Below the pieces are notes generated by a model, which searched no databases, had not been told where the DNA came from, and saw only the letters and a list, made by a program, of their open reading frames with translations. A stretch of DNA of 64,000 nt from an uncultured Sterolibacterium sp. (GTDB lineage Bacteria > Pseudomonadota > Gammaproteobacteria > Burkholderiales > Rhodocyclaceae). Position 1 is the stretch's first letter, and each line of letters opens with the position of its first letter. Shown one piece after another: positions 37,912 to 47,005 of this stretch. The stretch lies in assembly GCA_903930535.1 (NCBI GenBank), contig CAIYYX010000104.1, positions 1 through 64,000 on the forward strand. Direction: 5' to 3'. The position numbers and the translations under genes were made by a program.

Positions 37912-38334
37912 TCACTTGGTGGTGGTGACGGGCAACCCGGCCTCTTTCCATGCGCCTATGCCGCCGGCGAGATTATGCACTTTCTCGAAACCGTGTTTCT
38001 TCAATGCGCTGCAGACAGAGGATGAACGGCTGCCGCTCTGGCAACAAACGATTAGCGGCCTGCTCTTGAACTTCTCGAGTTCCTGGATGCGCTTCTCCAA
38101 CTGGCCTTGCGCGATGTGGCGCGCATTGGGAATATGACCCGTCGCCCATTCCTGGTCTTCACGCACGTCGATGGTCACGGCATCTTCGCGATTCATGAGC
38201 AGGGTCGCCTCAAGCGGCGAAATGCCGCCGCCAACGCCGGCGCGCGCGGTCTGCCACAGCAGCATGGCACCGCTGGTGACTGCCAGCATCACGTACATCA
38301 AATTGTTCTGAACGAATTCCAATATTTTCTCCAT
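37912..38334 (-). CDS. Membrane-anchored rhodanese
   Basis: The 140-residue protein has an N-terminal membrane helix (about residues 10-28) and one rhodanese domain with the catalytic loop C98-Q-S-G-S-R-S. It would transfer sulfane sulfur near the membrane, as in YgaP-type proteins. Its start shares one base with the stop of the ArsR-family gene, implying translational coupling and control by that regulator. grxC follows. Confidence 0.93.
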   Translation of the reverse strand: MEKILEFVQNNLMYVMLAVTSGAMLLWQTARAGVGGGISPLEATLLMNREDAVTIDVREDQEWATGHIPNARHIAQGQLEKRIQELEKFKSRPLIVCCQSGSRSSSVCSALKKHGFEKVHNLAGGIGAWKEAGLPVTTTK

Positions 38335-38654
38335 CAGTTCTTTCCTATGCCGCAGAACACCTCGCGCATCAGCACGATGAGTTGCAGCGTCCTGGCGTCG
38401 GCGACGCGGTAGAAGACGCGGTTGGCATCCTTGCGCGTCTGCAGCACGCCCTTGTCACGCAGTATGGCAAGGTGCTGCGAAATATTGCTCTGCGAAGTGC
38501 CGACGGCATCGACGATATCCTGGACGCAGACTTCCTGATCGCCGACGACGCAGAGGATTTTAAGCCGCAGCGGATGCGAAATCGCCTTCAGCGCACGCGC
38601 CGCTGTCTCAATATGCTCTTGCTGAGTTATCAGTTCCTGGATCGCGTCATCCAT
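38334..38654 (-). CDS. ArsR-family regulator, probable persulfide sensor (SqrR/BigR/YgaV-like)
   Basis: The 106-residue winged-helix repressor has its recognition helix in VGTSQSNISQHLAIL (about residues 51-65). C35 (LKILCVV) and C101 (REVFCGI) are 66 residues apart, the spacing and context of the redox cysteine pair of SqrR (C41/C107) and BigR (C42/C108), which sense reactive sulfur. A third cysteine, C43, is extra. The co-translated rhodanese is the expected target. Classical metal-sensing ArsR motifs (ELCVCDL) are not present, though EVCVQDI is a distant echo. It is divergent from gpmA. Confidence 0.85.
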   Translation of the reverse strand: MDDAIQELITQQEHIETAARALKAISHPLRLKILCVVGDQEVCVQDIVDAVGTSQSNISQHLAILRDKGVLQTRKDANRVFYRVADARTLQLIVLMREVFCGIGKN

Positions 38655-38688
38655 CTTTCAAGATCGCCTGCGGTCGAATTTAATCAGG

Positions 38689-38703
38689 GAATATTATAGA
38701 ATA
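38689..38703. promoter_or_regulatory. AT-rich candidate operator between the ArsR-family gene and gpmA
   Basis: GAATATTATAGAATA contains a repeated GAAT with 6-bp spacing and, on the minus strand, a TATAAT box (38693-38698) suited to the ArsR-rhodanese promoter. It lies 35-50 bp upstream of the ArsR start in otherwise GC-rich DNA. Autoregulation would be expected for this family. A good -35 is not evident. Confidence 0.45.
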
Positions 38704-38758
38704 CTTCTGCTGCGCCATTCTCATCCTTTACCCCGCATCGACTACCCCCTTCAAGCCT

Positions 38759-39505
38759 ATGAAGAAAATCGTCCTACTGCGCCACGGCGAATCCACCTGG
38801 AACAATGAAAACCGCTTCACCGGCTGGACCGACGTCGGCTTGAGCGAAAAAGGGCTGGCCGAGGCCGTTGCCGCCGGCCGCTTGCTGAAGCAGGAGGGCT
38901 ATGCCTTCGACGTCGCATTCACCTCGGTGTTGAAACGAGCCATCAAGACACTGTGGACAACTCTTGAGGAAATGGACAGGATGTGGATCCCCATCCATCA
39001 CTCCTGGCGGCTGAACGAGCGCCACTACGGCGCCCTGCAGGGACTGAACAAGGCCGAAACGGCCGCCAAGTTCGGCGAGGAGCAGGTTCTGACCTGGCGC
39101 CGCGCCTACGACACGCCACCACCGGCGCTGGATGACGGTGATCCGCGACTGGAAATAAGCGATCCCCGCTACGCCGGCCTTGCCCCAGGCCAGTTCCCCA
39201 GGACGGAATGCCTCAAGGACACCGTGAATCGTTTCCTGCCCTATTGGCAGGAAACCATCGCCCCCATGGTCAAGTCCGGCAAGAGCGTGCTCATCGCCGC
39301 CCACGGCAACAGCCTGCGCGCCCTGATCAAATATCTTGACGACGTCTCCGACAGCGATATCGTCGGCCTCAATATTCCGACGGCTCAGCCACTGGTCTAT
39401 GAACTCGACGATGACCTTAAGCCGCAGAAGCACTACTATCTCGGAAATGAGGAAGCCATCCGAGCCGCCATGCTGGCTGTCGCCAATCAGGGCAAAGCCA
39501 AGTAA
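38759..39505 (+). CDS. gpmA: 2,3-bisphosphoglycerate-dependent phosphoglycerate mutase
   Basis: GpmA interconverts 3- and 2-phosphoglycerate in glycolysis. The 248-residue protein has the phosphohistidine motif [10 protein letters not shown] (His near residue 9), the [12 protein letters not shown] segment that binds the substrate, and the second histidine in [10 protein letters not shown]. Length fits the dPGM family. It is followed, with overlap, by the EnvC-like gene and then ctpA, a conserved betaproteobacterial trio. Confidence 0.97.
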   Translation: MKKIVLLRHGESTWNNENRFTGWTDVGLSEKGLAEAVAAGRLLKQEGYAFDVAFTSVLKRAIKTLWTTLEEMDRMWIPIHHSWRLNERHYGALQGLNKAETAAKFGEEQVLTWRRAYDTPPPALDDGDPRLEISDPRYAGLAPGQFPRTECLKDTVNRFLPYWQETIAPMVKSGKSVLIAAHGNSLRALIKYLDDVSDSDIVGLNIPTAQPLVYELDDDLKPQKHYYLGNEEAIRAAMLAVANQGKAK

Positions 39506-40700
39506 AACCTGGGTACTGCTGCCGGCGGCGCTGCTATTGACCCTGGCGGCCACTGCCGCCTTGGCCGCGCCGCCAAAACCGCTTCAGGTTGAAGCCGGCC
39601 GCGGCCAGTTGAAGGAGTTGCACGGCCGTATCGAGACCTTGCGCCGCGACCTGGCAAAAAGCGAGGAAACACGCGCCGAAGCGGCCGACCAGTTGAAGGA
39701 AACCGAATCGGCGATATCCGACATCAACCGCGGACTGCGCGAACTTGGCGGCGTGCGCGAAAAGACCCAGGCTGAACTCTCCGGCCTGGAAGGGCAATCG
39801 CAGCGGCTGGAGACCCGGATAGCCGCCCAGCAGGCGCAACTCTCCCGCCTGTTGTACGGCAAGTACCTCAATGGCGAAACCGATGCGCTGCAACTCGTCC
39901 TCTCCGGCGCCGACCCGAACCAGGCGGCACGCGATCTCCACTACCTTTCCCTGCTCTCTATCGCCCAGGCTAATCTGTTGCGCCTGCTGCGCGGCACCCT
40001 TGCCGAAAAACAGCTTCTTGCCGAGGCTCTCCGCGCCAAGCACGGCGACCTCGTTGCCATAGAGCAGAAGCGGCAGCAGCAAAAGGCCGCGCTGTTGGGT
40101 CGCCAGCAGCAGCGCCAGGAGGTTCTTGCCAAACTGTCCGGTAAAATAAAACTGCAAAGGCGTGAGATAGACACCTTGAAACACGACGAGAAGCGCCTGG
40201 GCGTCCTGATAGAAGGGCTTTCCCGCATCGTCGCGAAGCCTGCCAAGGCGGCGCCTGCGCTGAGAAACGAGAAACTGCCCGAGGCACTGGGCTTCTCGGG
40301 CAACTTCGCAAAGTTGAAGGGCCGCCTGCGCCTGCCATCTCGCGGCACCCTGGCCAACCGTTTCGGCACGCCCCGTGCCGGCGGCGGCGCGACCTGGAAG
40401 GGCGTATTCATACGCGCCGCCGAGGGTGTGGAGGTCAAGGCGGTGGCACCGGGCAGGGTGGTGTTCGCCGACTGGCTGCGCGGCTTCGGCAATCTGATCA
40501 TCGTGGACCATGGCGACGGCTATCTCAGCGTTTATGGCAACAGCCAGTCGCTCTATCGGAGGCTCGGCGATACAGTCAAAGGCGGCGAGACCGTGGCCGC
40601 GGTCGGCAACAGCGGCGGCAACCCCGAATCCGGTTTATACTTTGAACTCAGGCATCAGGGTCTGGCCATTGACCCCCTCAAATGGGTCAATCTCAAATAA
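39447..40700 (+). CDS. EnvC-like murein hydrolase activator (degenerate LytM domain)
   Basis: The protein of about 417 residues has a hydrophobic export signal (about residues 22-40), two long coiled-coil regions (about 45-125 and 180-265) and a C-terminal LytM/M23 domain. The zinc ligands of active M23 enzymes are missing: WKGVFIRA replaces HxGxD and GLYFELRH replaces HLH. This is the signature of EnvC/NlpD-type activators of amidases at division. No ATG lies after the gpmA stop, so the start is placed at 39447, overlapping gpmA by 59 bp; the exact start is uncertain. Confidence 0.9.
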   Translation: MRKPSEPPCWLSPIRAKPSKTWVLLPAALLLTLAATAALAAPPKPLQVEAGRGQLKELHGRIETLRRDLAKSEETRAEAADQLKETESAISDINRGLRELGGVREKTQAELSGLEGQSQRLETRIAAQQAQLSRLLYGKYLNGETDALQLVLSGADPNQAARDLHYLSLLSIAQANLLRLLRGTLAEKQLLAEALRAKHGDLVAIEQKRQQQKAALLGRQQQRQEVLAKLSGKIKLQRREIDTLKHDEKRLGVLIEGLSRIVAKPAKAAPALRNEKLPEALGFSGNFAKLKGRLRLPSRGTLANRFGTPRAGGGATWKGVFIRAAEGVEVKAVAPGRVVFADWLRGFGNLIIVDHGDGYLSVYGNSQSLYRRLGDTVKGGETVAAVGNSGGNPESGLYFELRHQGLAIDPLKWVNLK

Positions 40701-40746
40701 GCGGGAAATAAGCGGAACCTAGCAGCCCCAACGGAGTCAAGCACGC

Positions 40747-42117
40747 ATGCGCAACAAATTACAAAAGCTCGGACTGGTTCTCATTGGCCTCGTCGCCGGC
40801 ATCCTGGTGAGCCTCAACTTCTCCGCCAACGCCGGCAAGGAGGACGCGACAGCACTGCCCATCGAGGAATTGCGCACTTTCGCCGATGTCTTCAACGCCA
40901 TCAAGCAGGGCTATGTCGAGCCTATCGACGACAAGAAACTGATCACCTATGCGATCAGTGGCATGCTCTCCAACCTCGACCCGCACTCCGCCTATCTCGA
41001 TTCCGACGCCTTCAAGGACTTGCAGGTCAGCACCCAGGGCGAATTCGGCGGTCTGGGGATAGAAGTCGGCATGGAGGACGGTTTCGTCAAGGTGGTCGCA
41101 CCCATCGATGACACACCGGCATTCAAGGCGGGGGTGAAGGCCGGCGATCTCATCGTCAAGCTCGATGACACGCCGGTGAAGGGCCTGACCCTGAACGATG
41201 CGGTCAAGCGCATGCGCGGCAAGCCCAAGACCCAGATCACCCTGACCATCGTTCGAAAGGGCGAGACCAAGCCCATCATCCTGACGCTCACGCGCGAGAA
41301 GATCAAGGTGCAAAGCGTCAAGTCCAAGATGCTGGAAACCGGCTTCGGCTATGTGCGGATCTCGCAGTTCCAGGAAGAAACCGTCGCCGATGTCGCCCGG
41401 CAGTTGGACAAGCTTTACAAGCAGGGAGAACTGCGCGGTCTGGTGCTGGATCTGCGCAACGATCCGGGCGGATTGCTGCACGGCGCCGTCGGCGTGGCCG
41501 CCACCTTCCTGCCGGCCAAGGCCGTGGTCGTGACCACCGACGGCCGCACCGAGGACTCGAAGAGCAAGTTTGTCGCGAGCCCGCAAGACTATCTGCGCGG
41601 CAAGCACGAGGATCTCCTGAAAAATCTTCCTTCCGGCATCAAGACAGTGCCGCTGGTTGTGCTGATCAACGGCGGTTCCGCCTCGGCCTCCGAGATCGTC
41701 GCTGGCGCGCTGCAGGACCACAAGCGTGCGCTCCTGATCGGCACCCAGACCTTCGGCAAGGCATCGGTGCAGACCATATTGCCGCTTTCCAACAATACCG
41801 CGATCAAACTCACCACAGCGCGCTACTACACGCCGAACGGGCGCTCCATCCAGGCCAAGGGCATCACCCCCGACGTGGTGGTGGAAGAGACGGCAAACGG
41901 CGCCACTCATGAGACACTGCGCGAGGCAGATCTGGATCGCCATCTCGAGAACGACAAGGAAAAAACAGTTTCCGCGAAGCCTCCGGTGAAAAAGGGCGAA
42001 ACAGAAAACGAAGCCAAGCCGCCAGTCGTGCCCTTCGAACTGGCCTCGAAAAACGACTACCAGTTGAATCAGGCGCTCGGTATGTTGAAGGCCTGGCAGA
42101 TCATCAAGCAACGCTAA
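40747..42117 (+). CDS. Carboxy-terminal processing peptidase (S41, CtpA-like)
   Basis: The 456-residue protease has a signal or anchor (about residues 8-28), a PDZ domain (about 90-175, GGLGIEVGMEDG on) and the S41 catalytic domain with the serine in GGSASASEIVAGAL and the lysine in GTQTFGKASVQ. It trims periplasmic proteins from the C-terminus, often controlling wall hydrolases. Placement beside an EnvC-like activator fits that role. The C-terminal 80 residues are charged and Lys/Glu-rich. Confidence 0.95.
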   Translation: MRNKLQKLGLVLIGLVAGILVSLNFSANAGKEDATALPIEELRTFADVFNAIKQGYVEPIDDKKLITYAISGMLSNLDPHSAYLDSDAFKDLQVSTQGEFGGLGIEVGMEDGFVKVVAPIDDTPAFKAGVKAGDLIVKLDDTPVKGLTLNDAVKRMRGKPKTQITLTIVRKGETKPIILTLTREKIKVQSVKSKMLETGFGYVRISQFQEETVADVARQLDKLYKQGELRGLVLDLRNDPGGLLHGAVGVAATFLPAKAVVVTTDGRTEDSKSKFVASPQDYLRGKHEDLLKNLPSGIKTVPLVVLINGGSASASEIVAGALQDHKRALLIGTQTFGKASVQTILPLSNNTAIKLTTARYYTPNGRSIQAKGITPDVVVEETANGATHETLREADLDRHLENDKEKTVSAKPPVKKGETENEAKPPVVPFELASKNDYQLNQALGMLKAWQIIKQR

Positions 42118-42138
42118 TTGCCGCTTGCGGGGAGTGCG

Positions 42139-42543
42139 ATGAAACAGCCGGTTTCCCCCCCGAGGTCTGGCTCCGAGAAGGAGCGGTGCATCCGCTTCGA
42201 AAGATCAGGGCAGGTCGAGCAGGCAAGGCGGCTGCTCTCCGGCCTGGAAGGAATGGAAGTGGGCCCCGCCGCGCATGGCCTGACGGTGCGCTACAACCTC
42301 GCCGACTACACCCTGGAAGGCATCGAGAAGGCCCTCCTTAGCCAGGGCTTCAATCTCGAGACAAACCTCTTCTCGAAGATTCGGCGCTCCCTGATCTACT
42401 TTTGCGAGGAAACGCAGCTGCGCAATATGCGCATGCCTGAGCGTCTCATCAAAAAATCCAACGAGATCTATGTCAAGGCCTGGGAGCATCATCCCCACGG
42501 CGACCGCGACGACACTCCGCTGGAACTGAGAGAAGACAAGTAA
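42139..42543 (+). CDS. Conserved small protein with HMA-like fold, no metal-binding cysteines
   Basis: The 134-residue product lies between ctpA and moeB. Residues about 10-75 follow the beta-alpha-beta-beta-alpha-beta rhythm of heavy-metal-associated domains (RCIRFERSG, VEQARRLLSGLEGMEV, LTVRYNLADYTLEGIEKALLSQGF), but the CxxC metal motif is absent. A basic helix and a His/Asp-rich tail (EHHPHGDRDD) follow. The start at 42139 (MKQPVS, after GGGGAGT) is preferred over a TTG at 42118. The fold is my inference; no function is known. Confidence 0.75.
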   Translation: MKQPVSPPRSGSEKERCIRFERSGQVEQARRLLSGLEGMEVGPAAHGLTVRYNLADYTLEGIEKALLSQGFNLETNLFSKIRRSLIYFCEETQLRNMRMPERLIKKSNEIYVKAWEHHPHGDRDDTPLELREDK

Positions 42544-42568
42544 GCATCGCCTGTCCTCACCCGCCGCC

Positions 42569-43318
42569 ATGAATGATTCGCAACTCCTCCGCTATAGCCG
42601 TCACATCCTTCTGCCGCAGATCGGCATAGAGGGGCAGGAGAAGCTGCTCGCTTCACGTGTGCTGGTGGTGGGTGCAGGCGGGCTGGGTTCGCCTGCCGCT
42701 CTCTATCTCGCCGCGGCGGGCGTGGGAACGCTCGTTCTGGCAGATGGTGATACCGTTGATCTGACCAACCTGCAAAGACAGATCCTCCATCGCAACAATC
42801 GCATCGGCCGGCCCAAGGCCGAGTCGGGGCGCGAAGCGTTGTTCGAGATCAATCCGGAATGCAGCGTCATCCCCTTGCCGGAGCGGCTAGCCGGGACAAG
42901 GCTGGATGATGAAATCACTGCCGCCGATGTCGTCCTCGACTGCTCGGACAACTTCGCCACGCGCCACGCCATCAACCGCGCCTGCATCAAGTATTGCAAG
43001 CCGCTGGTTTCCGGCGCGGCGATCCGCTTCGACGGACAGGTCTCGGTGTTCGACCCACGGCAGCGCGACTCGCCCTGCTATCACTGCCTGTTCCCGGAAG
43101 GGCAGGATGTCGAGGAAGTGCGCTGCGCGGTGATGGGGGTTTTCGCCCCGCTCACCGGCATCATAGGCAGCGTGCAGGCGGCAGAGGCGCTGAAGCTCTT
43201 GATTGGGTGCGGCACAAGCCTCGCCGGCAGGCTGCTCTTGCTCGAAGGCCTGACCATGGAATGGCGCTCGATAAACATACCGCGCGACCCCGGCTGCGCA
43301 GTGTGTGGGGCCATGTAG
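42569..43318 (+). CDS. moeB: MoeB/ThiF family adenylyltransferase
   Basis: The 249-residue E1-like enzyme adenylates the C-terminus of MoaD or ThiS. The ATP-binding motif VVGAGGLGSPAALYL is at about residues 31-45, and the structural zinc is bound by CYHC and a C-terminal CAVC pair. The catalytic-cysteine loop region is present. Whether it serves molybdopterin or thiamine synthesis is not decided by sequence; moeB is used provisionally. Its TAG stop is formed by the start of an inverted repeat (43315-43383). Confidence 0.88.
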   Translation: MNDSQLLRYSRHILLPQIGIEGQEKLLASRVLVVGAGGLGSPAALYLAAAGVGTLVLADGDTVDLTNLQRQILHRNNRIGRPKAESGREALFEINPECSVIPLPERLAGTRLDDEITAADVVLDCSDNFATRHAINRACIKYCKPLVSGAAIRFDGQVSVFDPRQRDSPCYHCLFPEGQDVEEVRCAVMGVFAPLTGIIGSVQAAEALKLLIGCGTSLAGRLLLLEGLTMEWRSINIPRDPGCAVCGAM

Positions 43319-43383
43319 GTCGGCCTTCAGGCCGACAATCGTGACGGCGCGCAGCCACCGCGTCGGGCTGAAGCCCGACCTAC
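43315..43383. repeat. Inverted repeat pair (GTAGGTCGG type) between moeB and ribD
   Basis: Two 22-bp arms face each other: GTAGGTCGGCCTTCAGGCCG-AC at 43315-43336 and its near-exact reverse complement at 43362-43383 (GTCGGGCTGAAGCCCGACCT-AC), around 25 bp. Each arm is itself palindromic, like REP elements. Both flanking convergent genes take their TAG stop from the outer GTAG of an arm. It may also terminate both transcripts. Confidence 0.85.
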
Positions 43384-44477
43384 AACAAGCGCGCGCGTAT
43401 CCTGATATCTGCGCCGACGCGGCGAATCTCCTCGAACTTGAGATCCCGCCTGCCGGCAAGATCGGAAAGTTCGGGAAGATCGAACATGCCGCGCGCGGCG
43501 TCTCCCAGAAGCGTCGGCGCGAGATAGAGCAGCAGTTCATCGACCAGCCCCTCGCGCAACAACGAGCCATTCAACTTGAAGCCGGCCTCGGCGTGGATTT
43601 CGTTGATGCCGCGGCGCGCCAGTTCATTCATCAGTTCCGCCAAATCCACTTTACCTTGCCTGTTCGGCAGCACCACCACCTCGGCGCCGCAGTCGGCAAG
43701 CGCAGCAATCTTTTCCGCATCAGACACAGCCGCTGCCACCAGCAGTTTGCCGCCCATTAACACCTGGGAGGAAAGAGGAAGTTCAAGGCGACTGTCGACA
43801 ACGACCTTGAGCGGTTGTCTGCCCGTCTCGACGCCACGCACGGAAAGTTGCGGATCGTCGTCCCTGACCGTGCCTATGCCGGTCAGGATGGCGCAGGCGC
43901 GGGCGCGCCAGCGGTGGCCATCCAGGCGCGCGGGGGCATGGGTGATCCACTGCGAGCGGCCGTTGCACAGGGCCGTCTTGCCATCCAGGCTGGCCGCGAC
44001 TTTCAGCCGCAGCCATGGCCGGCCGCGCGTCATGCGGGAAACGAAACCAATATTCAGTTCCCTCGCTTCTGCCTCCATCAGGCCGCAGGCCGTACTGATA
44101 CCGACAGCGCGCAGTCTTTCCAGGCCCTGCCCGGATACTTGCGGATTCGGGTCCTGCATCGCCGCGACGACGCGCGATACGCCGGCGGCGATCAGCGCTT
44201 CGACGCAGGGGGGGGTGCGTCCGTAGTGGCTGCAGGGCTCGAGCGTGACGTAAGCGGTGGCCCCTTTGACCGGGTGGCCACGCGAGGCGGCTGAGTCGAT
44301 CGCATTGACCTCTGCATGGGGCGCGCCAGCCTCTTCGTGCCAACCCTCGCCGATGAGGCCACCCGCATCGACGAGCACGCAGCCGACGCGCGGATTCGGC
44401 GTCGTGCTGTATAAGCCTCGCCGCGCCAGCCTGAGCGCCTGCGCCATAAAACGATGGTCGGCGGCGGTGAAATCCAC
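43380..44477 (-). CDS. ribD: Bifunctional riboflavin biosynthesis deaminase/reductase RibD
   Basis: RibD deaminates and then reduces the GTP-derived pyrimidine in riboflavin synthesis. The 365-residue protein has the N-terminal deaminase zinc site (HAEVNAI and PCSHYGRTPPC, about residues 50-85) and the C-terminal reductase domain (from about 145). It follows nrdR by 6 bp in a glyA-nrdR-ribD operon. Its stop codon lies in the inverted repeat shared with moeB. Confidence 0.97.
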   Translation of the reverse strand: MDFTAADHRFMAQALRLARRGLYSTTPNPRVGCVLVDAGGLIGEGWHEEAGAPHAEVNAIDSAASRGHPVKGATAYVTLEPCSHYGRTPPCVEALIAAGVSRVVAAMQDPNPQVSGQGLERLRAVGISTACGLMEAEARELNIGFVSRMTRGRPWLRLKVAASLDGKTALCNGRSQWITHAPARLDGHRWRARACAILTGIGTVRDDDPQLSVRGVETGRQPLKVVVDSRLELPLSSQVLMGGKLLVAAAVSDAEKIAALADCGAEVVVLPNRQGKVDLAELMNELARRGINEIHAEAGFKLNGSLLREGLVDELLLYLAPTLLGDAARGMFDLPELSDLAGRRDLKFEEIRRVGADIRIRARLL

Positions 44478-44483
44478 GGCCGT

Positions 44484-44963
44484 TCAGCCGGGACTGCGCG
44501 GACGCCGCAGACGCGGCTTTTTGACTTCGCGGATGGCGTCCGAGAATTCCTCGACATCCTCGAAATTGCGATAGACGGAGGAGAAGCGAATATAGGCGAT
44601 CTTGTCGAGTTTCTTCAACTCGCGCATGACCAACTCGCCGATCTTGTCGCTGGGCACTTCGCGCTCGCCCAGCGTGACCAGCTTTTCCTCGATGCGGTCG
44701 ATGGCGGCATCGACGCTCTCGGTGGTGACGGGGCGCTTCCGCAGTGCCAGCATCATGCTCGCCAGCACTTTTTCCCGGTCGTACTCGGTGCGGCTGCCGT
44801 TCTTCTTCACCACCAGAGGCAACTGCAGTTCGACGCGCTCGTAAGTGGTGAAGCGTTTCTCGCACGCCAGGCAGCGGCGGCGACGGCGCACCGTATCGCC
44901 GTCCTCGTTCTCCCGAGTGTCGACGACCTGGGTGTTGGGTTCAGCGCAGTAGGGACATTTCAT
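44484..44963 (-). CDS. nrdR: Transcriptional repressor NrdR
   Basis: NrdR represses ribonucleotide reductase genes in response to ATP/dATP. The 159-residue protein has the N-terminal zinc ribbon (MKCPYC near residue 3 and RCLACEKRF near residue 31) and an ATP-cone domain (about 49-139). The start at 44963 is preferred over an in-frame Met 14 codons upstream. It lies between glyA and ribD in the standard order. Confidence 0.97.
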   Translation of the reverse strand: MKCPYCAEPNTQVVDTRENEDGDTVRRRRRCLACEKRFTTYERVELQLPLVVKKNGSRTEYDREKVLASMMLALRKRPVTTESVDAAIDRIEEKLVTLGEREVPSDKIGELVMRELKKLDKIAYIRFSSVYRNFEDVEEFSDAIREVKKPRLRRPRSPG

Positions 44964-44977
44964 GGCGGGAAAGCAGC

Positions 44978-46219
44978 TTAGCCATAAACCGGAAACTTCT
45001 TGCACAATGCCGCCACCTTGGCCTTGATTCCGGTCAGCGGAGCGGTCGGAGCATCGAGCACATCGGCAATCAGGTTCGCGACCAACTCGGCCTCGATCTC
45101 GGTGAAGCCGCGTGTCGTCATCGCCGGCGTGCCTATGCGTATGCCGCTGGTGACGAAGGGTTTCTGCGGATCATTGGGGATGGCGTTCTTGTTGACCGTG
45201 ATACGGGCTCGCCCGAGCGCCGCTTCGGCGTCCTTGCCGGTGATGTTCTTGCCGCGCAGATCGACCAGGAAAACATGCGACTCGGTACGTCCGGAAACGA
45301 TGCGCAGGTCGCGCGATGCCAGCACCTTGGCCATGACCCTGGCGTTGTCTATCACCTGCTCCTGATAGTCGGTGAACTCGGGCGTCATGGCCTCCTTGAA
45401 GGCGACGGCCTTGGCGGCGATGACATGCATCAGCGGTCCGCCCTGAAGGCTGGGGAAAATGGCCGAGTTGAGCACCTTCTCGTGTTCCGCCTTGGCCAAA
45501 ATCAAGCCGCCGCGAGGGCCGCGCAGAGTCTTGTGGGTGGTGCTGGTGACGAAGTCGGCAAGCGGCACCGGATTCGGATAGAAGCCTGCGGCAACCAGGC
45601 CGGCGTAGTGCGCCATGTCCACGAACAGGTAGGCGCCGACGGCATCGGCGATTTCGCGGAAGCGTTCGAAGTCGATCTGCAGTGAATAGGCCGAGGCGCC
45701 GGCGACTATCATCTTCGGCTTGTGCTCCTTGGCCAGACGCAAAACCTCGGCATAGTCGATCTCCTCGGTGGCCGGATCGAGGCCGTAGGGGATGGCATTG
45801 AAGAGCTTGCCCGAAATATTGACGCTGGCACCGTGGGTGAGGTGACCACCATGAGCAAGCGACATGCCGAGGATGGTGTCGCCCGGCTTTAGCACCGAAA
45901 AATACACGGCCTGGTTGGCCTGCGAGCCGGAATGGGGCTGAACATTGGCATACTCGGCGCCGAACAGCTTCTTGGCGCGATCGATCGCCAACTGCTCGGC
46001 GATATCGACATACTCGCAGCCGCCGTAGTAGCGCTTGCCGGGATAGCCCTCGGCATACTTGTTGGTGAGCTGCGAGCCCTGCGCCTCGAGCACGGCATGG
46101 GAGACATAGTTCTCGGAGGCGATGAGCTCGATATGATCTTCCTGACGACTGTTCTCGGCCTGGATCGCCTGCCACAGTTCGGGATCAACCTTGGCCAGAG
46201 TGTTTTTCTTGGAAAACAT
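44978..46219 (-). CDS. glyA: Serine hydroxymethyltransferase
   Basis: GlyA converts serine and tetrahydrofolate to glycine and methylene-tetrahydrofolate. The 413-residue PLP enzyme has its Schiff-base lysine in [15 protein letters not shown] and the conserved N-terminal IASENYVS segment. It is the first gene of the glyA-nrdR-ribD group and supplies the one-carbon unit used by ThyA, encoded at 55.3 kb. Confidence 0.98.
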   Translation of the reverse strand: MFSKKNTLAKVDPELWQAIQAENSRQEDHIELIASENYVSHAVLEAQGSQLTNKYAEGYPGKRYYGGCEYVDIAEQLAIDRAKKLFGAEYANVQPHSGSQANQAVYFSVLKPGDTILGMSLAHGGHLTHGASVNISGKLFNAIPYGLDPATEEIDYAEVLRLAKEHKPKMIVAGASAYSLQIDFERFREIADAVGAYLFVDMAHYAGLVAAGFYPNPVPLADFVTSTTHKTLRGPRGGLILAKAEHEKVLNSAIFPSLQGGPLMHVIAAKAVAFKEAMTPEFTDYQEQVIDNARVMAKVLASRDLRIVSGRTESHVFLVDLRGKNITGKDAEAALGRARITVNKNAIPNDPQKPFVTSGIRIGTPAMTTRGFTEIEAELVANLIADVLDAPTAPLTGIKAKVAALCKKFPVYG

Positions 46220-46260
46220 GGTCTAGGGGGGAAGTAGGGAAGAAGACTAATTTTACCACG

Positions 46261-46890
46261 CTAGCCCGGCAGCTCGTCGAGAGCCACGCCCAGATGGCGC
46301 TGGTCTGCCCAGAGCTGAACGCGCCAGGAGGTTTCATCCCGCTCCAGCCAGTTCAAGGCAGCATTGGGTATGGGAAAGTCCCGCCTGGCTGCGAGTGACC
46401 GTCCGGTGGCGGTGCGATAGACGATGTCGAGCACGCCGCCGTGGGTCACCACCAGCACCTTCTCGCCGGCATGGCGCCTCGCCAGACTGTCGAGCCCTGC
46501 CATCGCCCGCTTGGCGAAGCCGGCCAGGCTCTCGCCGCCATCGAGGTCGAAGTGCAAGTCCCACTCCACATGCCGCCGATAGACTTCGGGGTGGAGCGCC
46601 TTGGCTTCCTTCATGGTCAAGGACTGCAAAGTGCCGTAATGCCGCTCGCGCAACTGCGCCTCTGCAAGAACCGCCTCCCCTGCAACAGCTTCCGCGGTTG
46701 CCCACGCCCGCAAAAGATCGCTGCTGTAGGCCGCGTCGAAACTCTCGGCAGCCAGACTTTGCGCTGCAGCCATCGCCTGGCTTTCTCCGGTCCTGTTGAG
46801 CGGAATGTCTATCTGGCCCTGGATGCGGCCTTGGGCATTCCAGTCGGTTTCACCATGGCGCATCAGGCAGAATCGGGTCTTCTTGGGCAT
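46261..46890 (-). CDS. Histidine phosphatase family protein
   Basis: The 209-residue protein carries the RHG motif (FCLMRHGETDWN, catalytic His about residue 12) and the second histidine in VVTHGGVLD. It belongs to the phosphoglycerate-mutase-like phosphatase branch (GpmB/CobC-like). Substrate is unknown; lack of cobalamin genes nearby argues against CobC. It lies 41 bp after the glyA start region on the same strand, upstream of glyA. Confidence 0.9.
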   Translation of the reverse strand: MPKKTRFCLMRHGETDWNAQGRIQGQIDIPLNRTGESQAMAAAQSLAAESFDAAYSSDLLRAWATAEAVAGEAVLAEAQLRERHYGTLQSLTMKEAKALHPEVYRRHVEWDLHFDLDGGESLAGFAKRAMAGLDSLARRHAGEKVLVVTHGGVLDIVYRTATGRSLAARRDFPIPNAALNWLERDETSWRVQLWADQRHLGVALDELPG

Positions 46891-47005
46891 GGATGGGTTT
46901 TATGGAGGCTTTCAAAAGCAGCGATTCCAGATTAAGCTACGCCGCTTGGCGCTGCTGCGGCGGGGTCCATTCTACGATAGGCAACAACCTGATGGAGACT
47001 GCCTG

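Noticed and set aside
40759-42111. A 450-codon minus-strand frame across ctpA
   Set aside because: Shadow of the S41 peptidase gene, whose PDZ and catalytic motifs are clear.
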